The translations under genes and the position numbers were made by a program. The notes beneath the pieces were generated by a model, which searched no databases, was not told the origin of the DNA, and saw only the letters and a program-made list of their open reading frames with translations. Shown here in pieces: positions 16,333-25,773 of a DNA stretch of 64,000 nt. Each line of letters begins with the position of its first letter. Within the stretch, counting starts at the first letter, position 1. Source of the DNA: Paenibacillus tritici (lineage in GTDB: Bacteria > Bacillota > Bacilli > Paenibacillales > Paenibacillaceae); NCBI RefSeq assembly GCF_013204885.1, contig NZ_JABMKX010000002.1, positions 1 to 64,000 on the forward strand. The letters run 5' to 3'.

Positions 16333-19146
16333 TTACGGATTACGTACAAATTTGACTGCATCGGCGGCTACATACCCGCTTGTTCCGTTGTTACGAATAG
16401 TCACGCTACCCAAGGAACCGGCTGTGAAGGGATATGTGCCGATGAAATTCCATACCCCGCCGTTTGCGGTCTGGTCTATACTATGCGTAGCCGTCCCTGC
16501 GGAATGAACGATGTCTAAGGGAATCGCAGTGGAGCGGTTGATATGCTGCGGCCACATCATATAGACGCTGTAGGTAGCCGTGACGGGTAAGTCTGGGGTG
16601 AAGGTCACACTTTTACTGCCTTTGCCGCTGTTGTCATCATGCAGATAGTTGGCGCCGTACCGGTCAGTCTGCACCGCAGCAGTCTTCCAGCCTCCAGTCT
16701 TCAGCACTCCTGTAGTGTCATTATTGTCTACAATAACCTCTTCACCAGGAAGGGTCGGCGGTGTGCCGCTGCCCAGATCAAAAGAAGCCTTGAACGTCTT
16801 GCCCTTGACCGCGCTGACATTCGCCGTTAACTGGATGGTCGGGCTGAGCTGTGTCACCGTAATTCCGGCATCTGCCGTATATCCGCTTGCTGAACGGTCC
16901 AGTTCCACCTCAATTACGCCGGTACCCGCTTGGGTCGGATCACTGACGGACAGCTCCAATGTATCCCCGGCTTCCCGGGTCATCACCGCCGCTTTTTTGT
17001 TGACGGTGATCAGATCGGCGGAGTTTGCCCCATCCTCCCAGAAATTCGCTGCGGTGATGCCGAGCTTCGTTTCTTTTACCGCCTGAACACTGGATGAATT
17101 CGCAAGCACTTCAATGTCTGGAGCAGCAGCATAAGCAGCTACTTGGGAGGCTGTCTTGCCCGGCAGCAGGACATATTGATATTCGCCGCTCACCGGATTA
17201 ACACCATGATCCAGCCATAAGGTCATATAATTGCGGGTGACCGGCGTGGAAGGTGTGACCGGACGGGGGTTAATCTGCTTCCAGTTGCCAGTTCTGGCTT
17301 CTCTCTTAGCAGCAAGCGATACCGTCTGCGGAAAATAATATCCCGTATCCGCACCGGCGGTGCTTCCCGACAAATGAGCCCACTCCACCTGATCCAGGGT
17401 CGATGCCCCGCCCAAAATGGCAGGCTGCACTTCACCGTTCACAGTTAGCGTATTGCTGCCCGCCGTGTTCAGCTTCCGGTTCTCAAACGTAGTCTCCACA
17501 GCAATATTATCCGTGCTGCTGATGCCCGCACCGAGCGCAACCACTTCGTCATCGAACATAAACCAAGATTTCTTGGCTCCAAGCGTACGGCCCGCGTACT
17601 GCAAATCCATACCCGAGCTTCCATATAGATTCTGGATATCGGTGCCGCCGGTCCACGGCTTGGTGCTGGTGTGGCTGCTTGAAGCGGTCTGCGACAGCAC
17701 CGTTGTTCCCGGCAGACGGTAACTATCGACAGTTGGCCAGTAATCCTCACTGTATTGTTCAAGGTCACTGTTATATAAGCTGGTCATACCCGCCGAGGTA
17801 TACCAGGCTTTGGCGTTCTCGCTGTTGATCGCTTCGTAGCTGCTGATGCGGCTGGAATACATTGCAAGCCCGAAGCTATAGCCCGGCCGGTGCTGAACGG
17901 CCCGATCCATCGCCGAGAACTGCTTATAACCTATAAGCTCTGCCGCCGGTTCAATCAACGGGTCCGCGGTTATCCTCTTGGCCTGAGCGATAGCGGGTAC
18001 GGGGGCATCAGCATAGAAGGATTTGAATGTATCCGATAGAATCCAGCCTTTAAGCATCTTCTCAAAATCGGCTGATGGAGCAGGCGGCGCAATTGCAGAC
18101 AGCAGCAGAATCCCTTGCATCACCCGATGCCCTGCTTCATGGTCCTGACTGTAATGCCTGGAGATTTCCCGGCCCCGGACCATGTCCATTATCGCCCCCT
18201 TGTACATCACCGGCTGATAGGAGTTATACACCCATTCCCACACATTGGACTGCTTGGGATCAGCGACCTGCCAGGAAGAGCCGTGAAGCATCACCATCAG
18301 ATCACTTACAGCCAGCAGCAGATCAATTCCATAACCTCCGGTATAGGGGATATTATTATGCTGAATGAATGAACCATCCCGGTAGAAGCCGTCTCCGCTA
18401 AGCGTATAATTGAAAATAGAGGACAGGCCATCGCGCGCCGCGGCGATTTTGGCCCCGTCTTTGACGAGAATTCCCCGCTCGCCTACAACTATCGCTTTCC
18501 AGGCACGGTTGGCTCCAGTCAAGGTAACTGCGGGCGAGAAGCGTTCCACCGCAGTCATATAATTAGTGACTTGAGCCGGGCTTAAGACGTCATACATCAG
18601 CACCACCGTATCATTAAGCTGCATGGGAATGCCGATTTGCCAATCCCACCAGTTACTCGTTCCGCTGGCCGTCGGCGTTACCGCCTCATGATATCGGGTG
18701 GTGTACATATAATCGAGTGCAGCTACGATATCGCTCCCGAGCTGACTATCCCCATGCAGCGCCGTGCCGGCCGTGGCATACGCGAGCGCCATCGTCTTCA
18801 GCCGTTCATAGGTTACCCGGATCTGAATCGAGTTCCCGATGCCCGGGTTATCGCTCCACAGATAGGTACGGCTGGGCGAGGTATTCATCGTCTGCCAGTA
18901 ACCGTTCGCTTCATTCGCCAGCTTGGTGAGGGCTGCGGCAATATCAGCGTCCGCTGTATTCAGGGAGGGACCTCCTGTAAGCATCACCTTCCGGTTCTCC
19001 CGCATCCCGTCGAATTCATCCGCCGCACGGGCACGTCCCGTTACTCCCCCCAACCCGCTGATCGACAGCAGCAACACTAACGCCACCAAGCCGCTTTTTA
19101 TGAGTAACCTTCTCGTTAACGTTCCTCTCATTCCCCACCTTCTCAT
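16333..19146 (-). CDS. Secreted polysaccharide lyase family 8 (probable xanthan lyase)
   Basis: A 937-residue exported lyase. A signal peptide spans about residues 1-42 (LVALVLLLSISGLGG, cleavage near ARA-AD). The PL8 alpha-toroid carries N213 (GANRAWK), H263 and Y272 (QHNNIPYTGGYG), with the Asn-His and His-Tyr spacings of 50 and 9 seen in known PL8 enzymes, plus RGREISR. Beta-sandwich domains follow. The last about 135 residues (from VIVDNNDTTG) look like a golvesin/xanthan-lyase-type C-terminal binding domain. Family members act on xanthan, hyaluronate or chondroitin; the GH92, GH88 and GH9 neighbours favour removal of terminal mannose from xanthan side chains. RBS GGGGG supports the first ATG. 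Confidence 0.9.
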   Translation of the reverse strand: MRRWGMRGTLTRRLLIKSGLVALVLLLSISGLGGVTGRARAADEFDGMRENRKVMLTGGPSLNTADADIAAALTKLANEANGYWQTMNTSPSRTYLWSDNPGIGNSIQIRVTYERLKTMALAYATAGTALHGDSQLGSDIVAALDYMYTTRYHEAVTPTASGTSNWWDWQIGIPMQLNDTVVLMYDVLSPAQVTNYMTAVERFSPAVTLTGANRAWKAIVVGERGILVKDGAKIAAARDGLSSIFNYTLSGDGFYRDGSFIQHNNIPYTGGYGIDLLLAVSDLMVMLHGSSWQVADPKQSNVWEWVYNSYQPVMYKGAIMDMVRGREISRHYSQDHEAGHRVMQGILLLSAIAPPAPSADFEKMLKGWILSDTFKSFYADAPVPAIAQAKRITADPLIEPAAELIGYKQFSAMDRAVQHRPGYSFGLAMYSSRISSYEAINSENAKAWYTSAGMTSLYNSDLEQYSEDYWPTVDSYRLPGTTVLSQTASSSHTSTKPWTGGTDIQNLYGSSGMDLQYAGRTLGAKKSWFMFDDEVVALGAGISSTDNIAVETTFENRKLNTAGSNTLTVNGEVQPAILGGASTLDQVEWAHLSGSTAGADTGYYFPQTVSLAAKREARTGNWKQINPRPVTPSTPVTRNYMTLWLDHGVNPVSGEYQYVLLPGKTASQVAAYAAAPDIEVLANSSSVQAVKETKLGITAANFWEDGANSADLITVNKKAAVMTREAGDTLELSVSDPTQAGTGVIEVELDRSASGYTADAGITVTQLSPTIQLTANVSAVKGKTFKASFDLGSGTPPTLPGEEVIVDNNDTTGVLKTGGWKTAAVQTDRYGANYLHDDNSGKGSKSVTFTPDLPVTATYSVYMMWPQHINRSTAIPLDIVHSAGTATHSIDQTANGGVWNFIGTYPFTAGSLGSVTIRNNGTSGYVAADAVKFVRNP

Positions 19147-19192
19147 CCATATTCCCCCTTTTCATTGGATTAAACATTTTCACGGCTTCCCT

Positions 19193-19273
19193 TCACACAA
19201 ACATGCTTTGCCTGCTCATAGTTCGGCTTTACTCACACAAACATGCTTCAGCATTCCTCACACAAACTTGCTT
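19193..19273 (-). repeat. Threefold 16-bp repeat in the PL8 leader
   Basis: TCACACAAACATGCTT occurs at 19193, 19233 and (one change) 19258. In the transcript this reads AAGCATGTTTGTGTGA three times within the roughly 185-base leader of the secreted PL8 gene. Confidence 0.65.
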
Positions 19274-19317
19274 TCTGCACCCTTGCTTCAGTATTCCCCA
19301 CTCATAAAGATACTCGT

Positions 19318-19344
19318 TGTAAAGCGCTTACATTTAATAGTATA
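19318..19344 (-). promoter_or_regulatory. Candidate cre (CcpA) site and -10 box of the secreted PL8 gene
   Basis: On the minus strand a -10 box TATACT (19339-19344) is followed six bases later by TGTAAGCGCTTTACA (19318-19332). That is a near-perfect dyad resembling a catabolite-responsive element with one extra base. The -35 region is weak. Confidence 0.6.
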
Positions 19345-19412
19345 GATAGGGTCTGGTAGTAAAAGAAACTGCCTGCATTCGAGAAAAGGTATGAGATTTC
19401 GAGTGTTACGGT

Positions 19413-19945
19413 GAAGATGTGCCTTATTTACGCCTGCTGCCCACTTTCTGCGGATTGAGGTGCACATTTACTCCTCATTCACGCCCACCGCCCACTTTCT
19501 GCGGATTGGAGTGCACTTTTACACCTCACTCCCGCCTGCCGCCCACTTTTGACAGATTGAGGTGCACTTTTGCTCCTCACTCACGCCTGCCGTCCACTTT
19601 TGACGGAACGAGGTGCACTTTTGCTCCTCATTCACGCCTGCTGCCCACTTTCGGTCTACTCAAAGGGATTTGTACCTCTCCTTTCCTCCTCTAGCCCACT
19701 TCCAGCCCATTCAAAGGGATTAATCCCTCTTCTTTCCTCCTCTAGCCCACTTCCAGCCCATTCAAAGGGATTTATACCTTTCATTTCCTCCTCTAGCCCA
19801 CTTCCAGCTTAATCAAAGGGATATATCCCTCTCATTTCCTCATCGAACCTACTTCCAGCTTAATCAGAGGGATTTATACCTCTCATTTCCTCATCGAACC
19901 TACTTCCAGCAAATTCAGAGGGATTAATCCCTCTGAATCTTCCAG
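19413..19945. repeat. 51-bp tandem array A2, switching from GTGCAC to AGGGATT units
   Basis: Units with CCCACTTT at 19440, 19491, 19542, 19593 and 19644 carry the GAGGTGCACTTTTGCTCCTC core. From about 19670 the same 51-bp grid (19695, 19746, 19797 and on) carries AAAGGGATTnATnCCTnTC cores instead. It lies between the secreted PL8 promoter and the terminator of the leucine-rich-repeat gene. Frames are open by periodicity only. Confidence 0.88.
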
Positions 19946-19983
19946 AAAAAAGCCGCAAACCCTTGCAGTGCTCGGCGTGCGGC
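19945..19983 (-). terminator. Terminator after leucine-rich-repeat gene
   Basis: GCCGC at 19952 pairs with GCGGC at 19979-19983 across a GC-rich imperfect stem. On the minus strand the stem is followed by a T run (the A run at 19945-19951). Confidence 0.7.
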
Positions 19984-20019
19984 GTTCAGCTTGCGACTTA
20001 CCACCCACAGCTCACCAGC

Positions 20020-21186
20020 TCAGTACACTTCATAACTAAGCTGATCCGCCAGCTCATCCTCATGGTCAAACACTGCATAGATGCAGAGCTGACCAGCCGG
20101 TGTATCCCCGGCATCGTAGCCGATACGGAAGGAGTGGTCTTCGGCAAACGTCAAGTCGGCCAGCGCCAGTTCATTCACATCTTCATCAGGATGAGCGTCC
20201 GCAATTAGCTGCAATACCCGGTCAAGCCGCCCCTCCAGCTCTCCCCATACCTTCTGAATCCGGGAAGTCAATCCGCTCATGGCTGCCTTGGTGGGAACTT
20301 CCGCTGTAACGGTAAGCCCGCTCCCTTTGATGTGTAGCTCCGCCTTATAACAGGTGAAGGTATTATCATATTGAAAAATCCCTACTCCCTCTACCCTATG
20401 ATCCGGCTGAGTGATGAGGTTATTGGCAACATCCAATTGTACAAGCTGCGAATGCAGGCTCGTATCGAGTACGGTAAGCTTGTTCTGAGAACAATAGATT
20501 TCGGTCAACTGGCTATTGTGACTGAGGTCCAGACTCGTAATATGATTATTGAAGCATCGCAGACTCGTAAGAGACGGATTGCCACTGGTGTCGAGACCCG
20601 TTAAGTGATTATGATTACAGCGGACTTCCGTCAGCTCTCTACAGCTTGCTATATCCAGGTCAATTAGATAATTGCTGCCGCAATCGAGCCGCTCCAGTGC
20701 CGTATTGTCTTGAAGCCGCAATCCATGCAGCGAGTTATAACTGCAATTCAGTACCTTGAGCCGGGGATTGCTGCTTAACTCCAGTTTGGACAACATATTC
20801 TCATGACACTCCAGCTTCTCTAGCGCAAGATTCTGGCTGAGGTCCAGCTTACGGATATGGTTCCTGCTACAGTCCAGTTCCTTCAACAGCCGATTCGGCT
20901 GAGTATTCAGCTCAATCAGCCGGTTACTCCGGCAGTTCACAGTAACCAGTTCCTCATTCTGGCTAAGGTTAAGCACGGTTAACTCATTATACGAACAATC
21001 CAGCTCCTGAAGCGCCGTAAAGTGTTCGGTCCCCTGTAGACTTGAGAACTTGCAGCCCTCAAGCTTCAGCGTAGCCACAGTGTCAAGATCGCTCCTGAAG
21101 ATGGATTCACGGCCACCGCAGAAGTGGTCCCTTACGAACTGCCGGAAACGTTCATCTACGATATCATCGGTAATTGAAATCTGCAT
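20020..21186 (-). CDS. Leucine-rich-repeat protein
   Basis: A 388-residue protein with no signal peptide. Residues about 60-265 consist of roughly ten 21-residue repeats of the form LxxLDCSxNxLTxLDLSxN, the bacterial LRR type with a cysteine in the consensus (ELDCSRNHIRKLDLSQN, LECHENMLSKLELSSN). The last about 120 residues form a separate acidic alpha/beta region I do not recognise (LALADLTFAEDHSFRIGYDAG). LRR solenoids bind proteins. It lies between the two PL8 lyase genes on the same strand, 84 bp after the cytoplasmic lyase, but has its own gap and terminator, so membership in the sugar operon is uncertain. Confidence 0.82.
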   Translation of the reverse strand: MQISITDDIVDERFRQFVRDHFCGGRESIFRSDLDTVATLKLEGCKFSSLQGTEHFTALQELDCSYNELTVLNLSQNEELVTVNCRSNRLIELNTQPNRLLKELDCSRNHIRKLDLSQNLALEKLECHENMLSKLELSSNPRLKVLNCSYNSLHGLRLQDNTALERLDCGSNYLIDLDIASCRELTEVRCNHNHLTGLDTSGNPSLTSLRCFNNHITSLDLSHNSQLTEIYCSQNKLTVLDTSLHSQLVQLDVANNLITQPDHRVEGVGIFQYDNTFTCYKAELHIKGSGLTVTAEVPTKAAMSGLTSRIQKVWGELEGRLDRVLQLIADAHPDEDVNELALADLTFAEDHSFRIGYDAGDTPAGQLCIYAVFDHEDELADQLSYEVY

Positions 21187-21270
21187 GGTACTCCCCCTCT
21201 AAAATCATTGGGATTATTCTACCATACTCCGCAGAGTCATTCACTTGAAGTGCATTTTCATAGATTCGCC

Positions 21271-23541
21271 TCAGGTCCCAAGCTCCACATGGAACGAGGC
21301 GCCCCCGGCACCGTCAGGGTCGAACACCAGTCTAACCTTTCCGGGGGTTCCGGTGTCTCCAGCTTCACTCAGGTCAACCGTGATCCGCTCAGACCTGCGG
21401 ATCACCCTGGTAACAGGCCGATCGAGTTCAAGCTCCACTTCGATGGGACGGCGCTGCAGTTGAGTCGGATCGGCTATAGCCAGACTCCAGCCTGCCGGAT
21501 TCTTTTGCAGAACAATAGAGGCCTCACTGCTGCAAGCAATCCACCCGCTTCTATACCAGCCCGGCTGCCAGAAATGCACAGCTAACAGCCCCGCTTCCGT
21601 CTCTTCCACCGCGTGCACCCGGTCATTCAATTCCACAATCCGTATACTTGAAGCCCCGGCGAACCCGGCCGTTGCTTCTTCACTCCAGCCGGGCAGCAGC
21701 ACATAGGCATAGGTATCCCCCTGCGGCGCTGCTCCATGATCGAACCAGAGCGTCTGATAGGATCGCTCGATTTCCGCAGAGGGACCGGCATCGTTGATGG
21801 CCTTCCAGCTCCCTTGCCGGGCCTCGCGCAAGGCATGGACGCAGCAGCGTTCAGGCAAATAAATCCCCACATCCGCACCTTCGGTACTCCCTGTCATGTG
21901 AATCCACTTAGGATGAATCGTATCTGCGATTCCCGGCGTCCGGCAAATCTCTGTTCCGTCTGCGGTAATCTTATGGTCACCGAACGGAGTCACTCTCCGG
22001 TTGTCTATAATCGTCTCCACTCTGACGGAATTCCGGCTCTGAATACCCGAACCTAAGGCCACGATGCGGTTACCGCATAACAACCAGCTTTTGAGCGCAG
22101 TCAGTCCATCCGCTTCGTTAACGACATCCTGAAGCTCCATCGCAATGACGCCATATTGGTTATGAAGCACAGCCCCGCCAACATAAGCCTTAGTGCTTAA
22201 GCGGCCTTGCCCGGCTCCATCCTCCTGCAATGTTTTCGTTACCGTGGTTCCAGGCAGGCGGTAAGGATCAACGGTCGGCCAGTAGGCATCCGCATATTGT
22301 CCCAAGTCACTATTGTACAGATGGCTCATGCCATACGCTGTATACCAGCCCTTCAGGTGCTCCCGGTTGATAGATTCATAGGTGAAGATCCGGCTGGAGA
22401 ACATACTGATCGAGTAGGCAAAACCCGGACCTTGCAGCACCGCCCGGTCCATATGGGCAAACAGCTTGCAGAAGCTCTCTTCCCGGGCAGGCGGCACAAG
22501 TTCATCGTCCAGCAGCGCGCCAGCCCCAGCAGCCGCATCCGGCGGCGCTTCGGCGATATACGATTTGTAGGTGTCGGCAACAATCCACGCCTTCACTCTG
22601 GAGAGCAGCCGTGCCTGATCCGCCACATCCAGCATACGCGAGAAGCGTAAGCAGGAGGTGATCACGGAATGTCCGCTCTCATGATTCTGCGAGTCCTCCC
22701 GCGAGATCTCCCTGCCGCTGACCATATCCAGCATGGACCCCCTGAACATAAGGGGGACAAAAGAATCCTCAATCCACCGGGCTGTCAATTCCCGGGCTTC
22801 ACCCGGCAATTCCCAGGGGGTACCGTGCAGCCACGCCATCAGGCGGACCACATCATGTAGCAGCGAGACCCCATATCCGCCAGTATAGGCATATCTGTCA
22901 TGCTGAATGAAGGAGCCGTCCTCGTAGAAGCCATCCCCTTCACTGACATTCCTGAACAGCGGAAGCAGCGCATTCCGGGCGGCGGACAGCTTCTGCCCGT
23001 CGCCCCGGATAACGGCAGCCAGGGCAGCAGCCGTAGATTTCCAGACCAGATTCGCTCCCGTTGCAGGCGGAGCCTTCGCTGCGAACCACTGGGCATGAAA
23101 GACCGGATCACCCACATATTTGTCTACGGGGAGGAGCAGACGCTCTATAAGCTCTGTATCCAGCAGTTCCTCCATGAGCAGCAAGGTCTCCAGCAGCGCA
23201 ATCGGCACGCCAATCTCCCAATACCACCAGTTGCCATAAGGCTGACAGGTTTCGTTGTACCTCTGCGTATACAGCCATTCCAATCCATAGCTAACCCGCT
23301 GCCTTAATGAATAGTCCATATAATAGGGACATTTGGGAGACTTCAGCGCGATGGCCATCTCCTTCAAACGGAGGATGATCTGAAATACATCCGCAGCATT
23401 CTCCTGAACCGGGATGTCCGCCCACAGCAGCTCCTGATGATGAAGCATCTTGTCCCTGGCATCGCGGACCCGCTTCAGCGTTTCCGGACGAAGCGTATCT
23501 CCCACGAGATATTGCAGCCATTTGTTTTTTAAGTTCTGCAT
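21271..23541 (-). CDS. Cytoplasmic polysaccharide lyase family 8
   Basis: A 756-residue PL8 lyase with no signal peptide, so it should act on imported oligosaccharides. The catalytic set is intact: N164 (GANLVWK), H214 and Y223 (QHDRYAYTGGYG), spaced exactly as in the secreted paralogue, and SGREISRED follows. It lacks the secreted enzyme's C-terminal binding-type domain. RBS AAGGAGAG precedes the ATG. It is the gene after GH92 (27 bp gap) in the ABC transporter-GH88-GH92-PL8 series. It may remove terminal mannose from imported xanthan fragments, or serve another uronic-acid polymer; the substrate is inferred from neighbours. Confidence 0.88.
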   Translation of the reverse strand: MQNLKNKWLQYLVGDTLRPETLKRVRDARDKMLHHQELLWADIPVQENAADVFQIILRLKEMAIALKSPKCPYYMDYSLRQRVSYGLEWLYTQRYNETCQPYGNWWYWEIGVPIALLETLLLMEELLDTELIERLLLPVDKYVGDPVFHAQWFAAKAPPATGANLVWKSTAAALAAVIRGDGQKLSAARNALLPLFRNVSEGDGFYEDGSFIQHDRYAYTGGYGVSLLHDVVRLMAWLHGTPWELPGEARELTARWIEDSFVPLMFRGSMLDMVSGREISREDSQNHESGHSVITSCLRFSRMLDVADQARLLSRVKAWIVADTYKSYIAEAPPDAAAGAGALLDDELVPPAREESFCKLFAHMDRAVLQGPGFAYSISMFSSRIFTYESINREHLKGWYTAYGMSHLYNSDLGQYADAYWPTVDPYRLPGTTVTKTLQEDGAGQGRLSTKAYVGGAVLHNQYGVIAMELQDVVNEADGLTALKSWLLCGNRIVALGSGIQSRNSVRVETIIDNRRVTPFGDHKITADGTEICRTPGIADTIHPKWIHMTGSTEGADVGIYLPERCCVHALREARQGSWKAINDAGPSAEIERSYQTLWFDHGAAPQGDTYAYVLLPGWSEEATAGFAGASSIRIVELNDRVHAVEETEAGLLAVHFWQPGWYRSGWIACSSEASIVLQKNPAGWSLAIADPTQLQRRPIEVELELDRPVTRVIRRSERITVDLSEAGDTGTPGKVRLVFDPDGAGGASFHVELGT

Positions 23542-23568
23542 GGACTTTCTCTCCTTGAGCCTACTGCC

Positions 23569-25740
23569 CTACCTTGACAGTTGTTGTTTGCCTTGTTCCC
23601 ATTCCGCGAGCGGAGAAGGTGGAATTAGGCTTCCCCACTCCCCGGGTTCAGCCCCCAGCTCCAGAAGAAGCGTGCCTCCTCCGGCAATTTCTTTATGGCG
23701 GACCCAAGCCCGGTTCAGCTCCTTACCGTTGAGGGTAGCAGACAGGATGTACCGGTTCCCGGACCCGCTGCATTCACCCTGAGCCTCAATCGTCAGGGAA
23801 GTCGGATTTTCCTTTGCTCCGAGCAGCAGCATCACCTTGTCGAACAACGGAGGAACGAGGAAATAGAGGTCTTGGCCCATCAACGGATACAAGCCCATGG
23901 CTGAACAGATGTAGAAGGCACTCTGGCAGCCCATATCCTCGTTATCCCCCAACCCGTCACGTTCAGCGCGGAAGTAAGTCTCCAGACATTCCCGGACCCT
24001 GTCCGCCGCCTTATCCGGTCTTCCTGCATAAATGTATAGATAAGGAATGTGCAGCATAGTTTCTTTGGAGTTATAGAATCCCCCGTCAAAAAAACGGTCC
24101 AAATGGCTGATGAATTCTTCCGCTCCCCCATGCCGTTCAACAAGTCCATGAAAATCATGATGTGTGCTGAACGACCATTGCAGACTGGTGCCTTCGTAGA
24201 AATACGGATCATTCCATGAATCCGGCAGGCAGGATTCCGGGTCAAATGACGTAACCCATTCGCCGCCGGGCCGCCGGGGCGCAAAACACTTCAGATCCTC
24301 GCGCCATAGATTCCACAGCTTCTCCGAGCTCTCATAATAGTCTGCTGCCGCCTCCGCCTGCCCAAGCTCCTGTGCTAGACGGCCGATACACCAGTCCTGA
24401 TACGCATATTCCATATGGCGGGACACACAGTTCTTCTTCACATCCGTGGACAGATACCCCAGAGTATGATAATCCTTAAGATGACGGCCGTAGAGCCAGG
24501 TATCCGGTGACGGAACCTCATTATTCTTGCGCATCTGCTTCAGGGCCTTGCCATAGTCGATGCCCTCCAGCTTCTTCAGCGCCGCTTCACAGAACAGAAT
24601 ATCTGCGGAGCTTCCCCCTTGAATCATCGCGCTATGCCCCATAATCCAGGCGTCCGGCAGCCAGCCGGTATGGTCCGCGATGTCCAGCAGACAATTCAGG
24701 ATATCCACTTCAAGCTGCGGGTCGAGCAGTGTAATCAACGAATTGGCATTCCGTACACTGTCCCAGAGCGCGTACAGGTCGGTATAATGCCGTACTCCTG
24801 ATTCCCAGGCGAAGTTCTCGTCGTCTACTCCGAGGTCACTCGGCATACAGAACAGACGGGTCATCAGGGTATAGAACAGCCGGGTATGCTCCCTGCTCCC
24901 CCCTTCCACCGTGACTCTGCTGAGCTTATCCTCCCAGATGTTACTGGCCGCCTGACGGATGTCATCGAATCCGGCGGAGGCTTCCCGGTCCACACTGGCT
25001 CTGGCCTTGCCTGCACTTACATAAGAAATGCCCGTCTTCGCCACCAGGACTCCGCAGTCACCGAAGCTAAGGGAGGCCTTGCAGTTTGCGCCATCCACAG
25101 ACGGCCCTTGGCGTACTCCGCCCGCATCCATCAGCATATAGCTCTGCATCGGCTGATCGAAGCGGATATAGAAGTAGACGGAATAAGGGAATTCATGCCC
25201 CCAGCCGCCGCGCAGGTCGCTGCGGCCCGCCAGCTCATATTCGGACAGCACTTCAATATAGCCCCCGGTCGATATTCCGGTGGTCTTCCCTGGTTCATCC
25301 CCGCCAACCTGAATGACCGCACCGCCATCAATCAGCAGGCCCGCCAATTCATCCGCCGGATAGGTATAACGGTGGACTCCGGTCCGCATCGTGCTGGTCA
25401 GTTCAGCCTGGATGGCGGCAGGCAGCAGCTTCACGCTGTAATAGCCTGATTCGGCATGTTCTTCCCCCTTGTCATAGGGGTCCAACTGAAACCGCGGCAT
25501 TCCGGTATAGGGGGTGAAGCCGACATTGCCATAACGCCCGCCGCCCCCGGTTCCGCTGACATGCGTATGACTGAACCGGATAATCGGCCGCGAGCTGTCG
25601 TAGCCGTGGGATAGGTGCGGCGGCAAGGTATCCGGTCCCAGCCTTACGATGCTGTTGGGCAGATAAGGCCCGCACAGGCAGTTATTCTCCCCGTCCACCC
25701 CGATGAACGGATCTACATCCTCCACTCTTCTTCTCTCCAA
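23569..25740 (-). CDS. GH92 family glycosidase (probable alpha-mannosidase)
   Basis: A 723-residue calcium-dependent exo-alpha-mannosidase family member. GH92 landmarks are in order: VDPFIGVDGENN at the N-terminus, RFSHTHVSGTGGGGRYGN (about residues 52-69), the toroid segment IMGHSAMIQGGSSADI, and the acidic active-site region LGDNEDMGCQSAFYICSAMG near residue 620. No signal peptide is present, so it is cytoplasmic. The start is TTG at 25740, directly after AAGGAGGAG. GH92 enzymes release mannose by inversion. Within this locus it could cleave the alpha-linked inner mannose of the xanthan side chain after the uronate is removed. Confidence 0.9.
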   Translation of the reverse strand: MERRRVEDVDPFIGVDGENNCLCGPYLPNSIVRLGPDTLPPHLSHGYDSSRPIIRFSHTHVSGTGGGGRYGNVGFTPYTGMPRFQLDPYDKGEEHAESGYYSVKLLPAAIQAELTSTMRTGVHRYTYPADELAGLLIDGGAVIQVGGDEPGKTTGISTGGYIEVLSEYELAGRSDLRGGWGHEFPYSVYFYIRFDQPMQSYMLMDAGGVRQGPSVDGANCKASLSFGDCGVLVAKTGISYVSAGKARASVDREASAGFDDIRQAASNIWEDKLSRVTVEGGSREHTRLFYTLMTRLFCMPSDLGVDDENFAWESGVRHYTDLYALWDSVRNANSLITLLDPQLEVDILNCLLDIADHTGWLPDAWIMGHSAMIQGGSSADILFCEAALKKLEGIDYGKALKQMRKNNEVPSPDTWLYGRHLKDYHTLGYLSTDVKKNCVSRHMEYAYQDWCIGRLAQELGQAEAAADYYESSEKLWNLWREDLKCFAPRRPGGEWVTSFDPESCLPDSWNDPYFYEGTSLQWSFSTHHDFHGLVERHGGAEEFISHLDRFFDGGFYNSKETMLHIPYLYIYAGRPDKAADRVRECLETYFRAERDGLGDNEDMGCQSAFYICSAMGLYPLMGQDLYFLVPPLFDKVMLLLGAKENPTSLTIEAQGECSGSGNRYILSATLNGKELNRAWVRHKEIAGGGTLLLELGAEPGEWGSLIPPSPLAEWEQGKQQLSR

Positions 25741-25773
25741 CTTTGCTCCTCCTTTCCCGTGAATCCATTTCCT

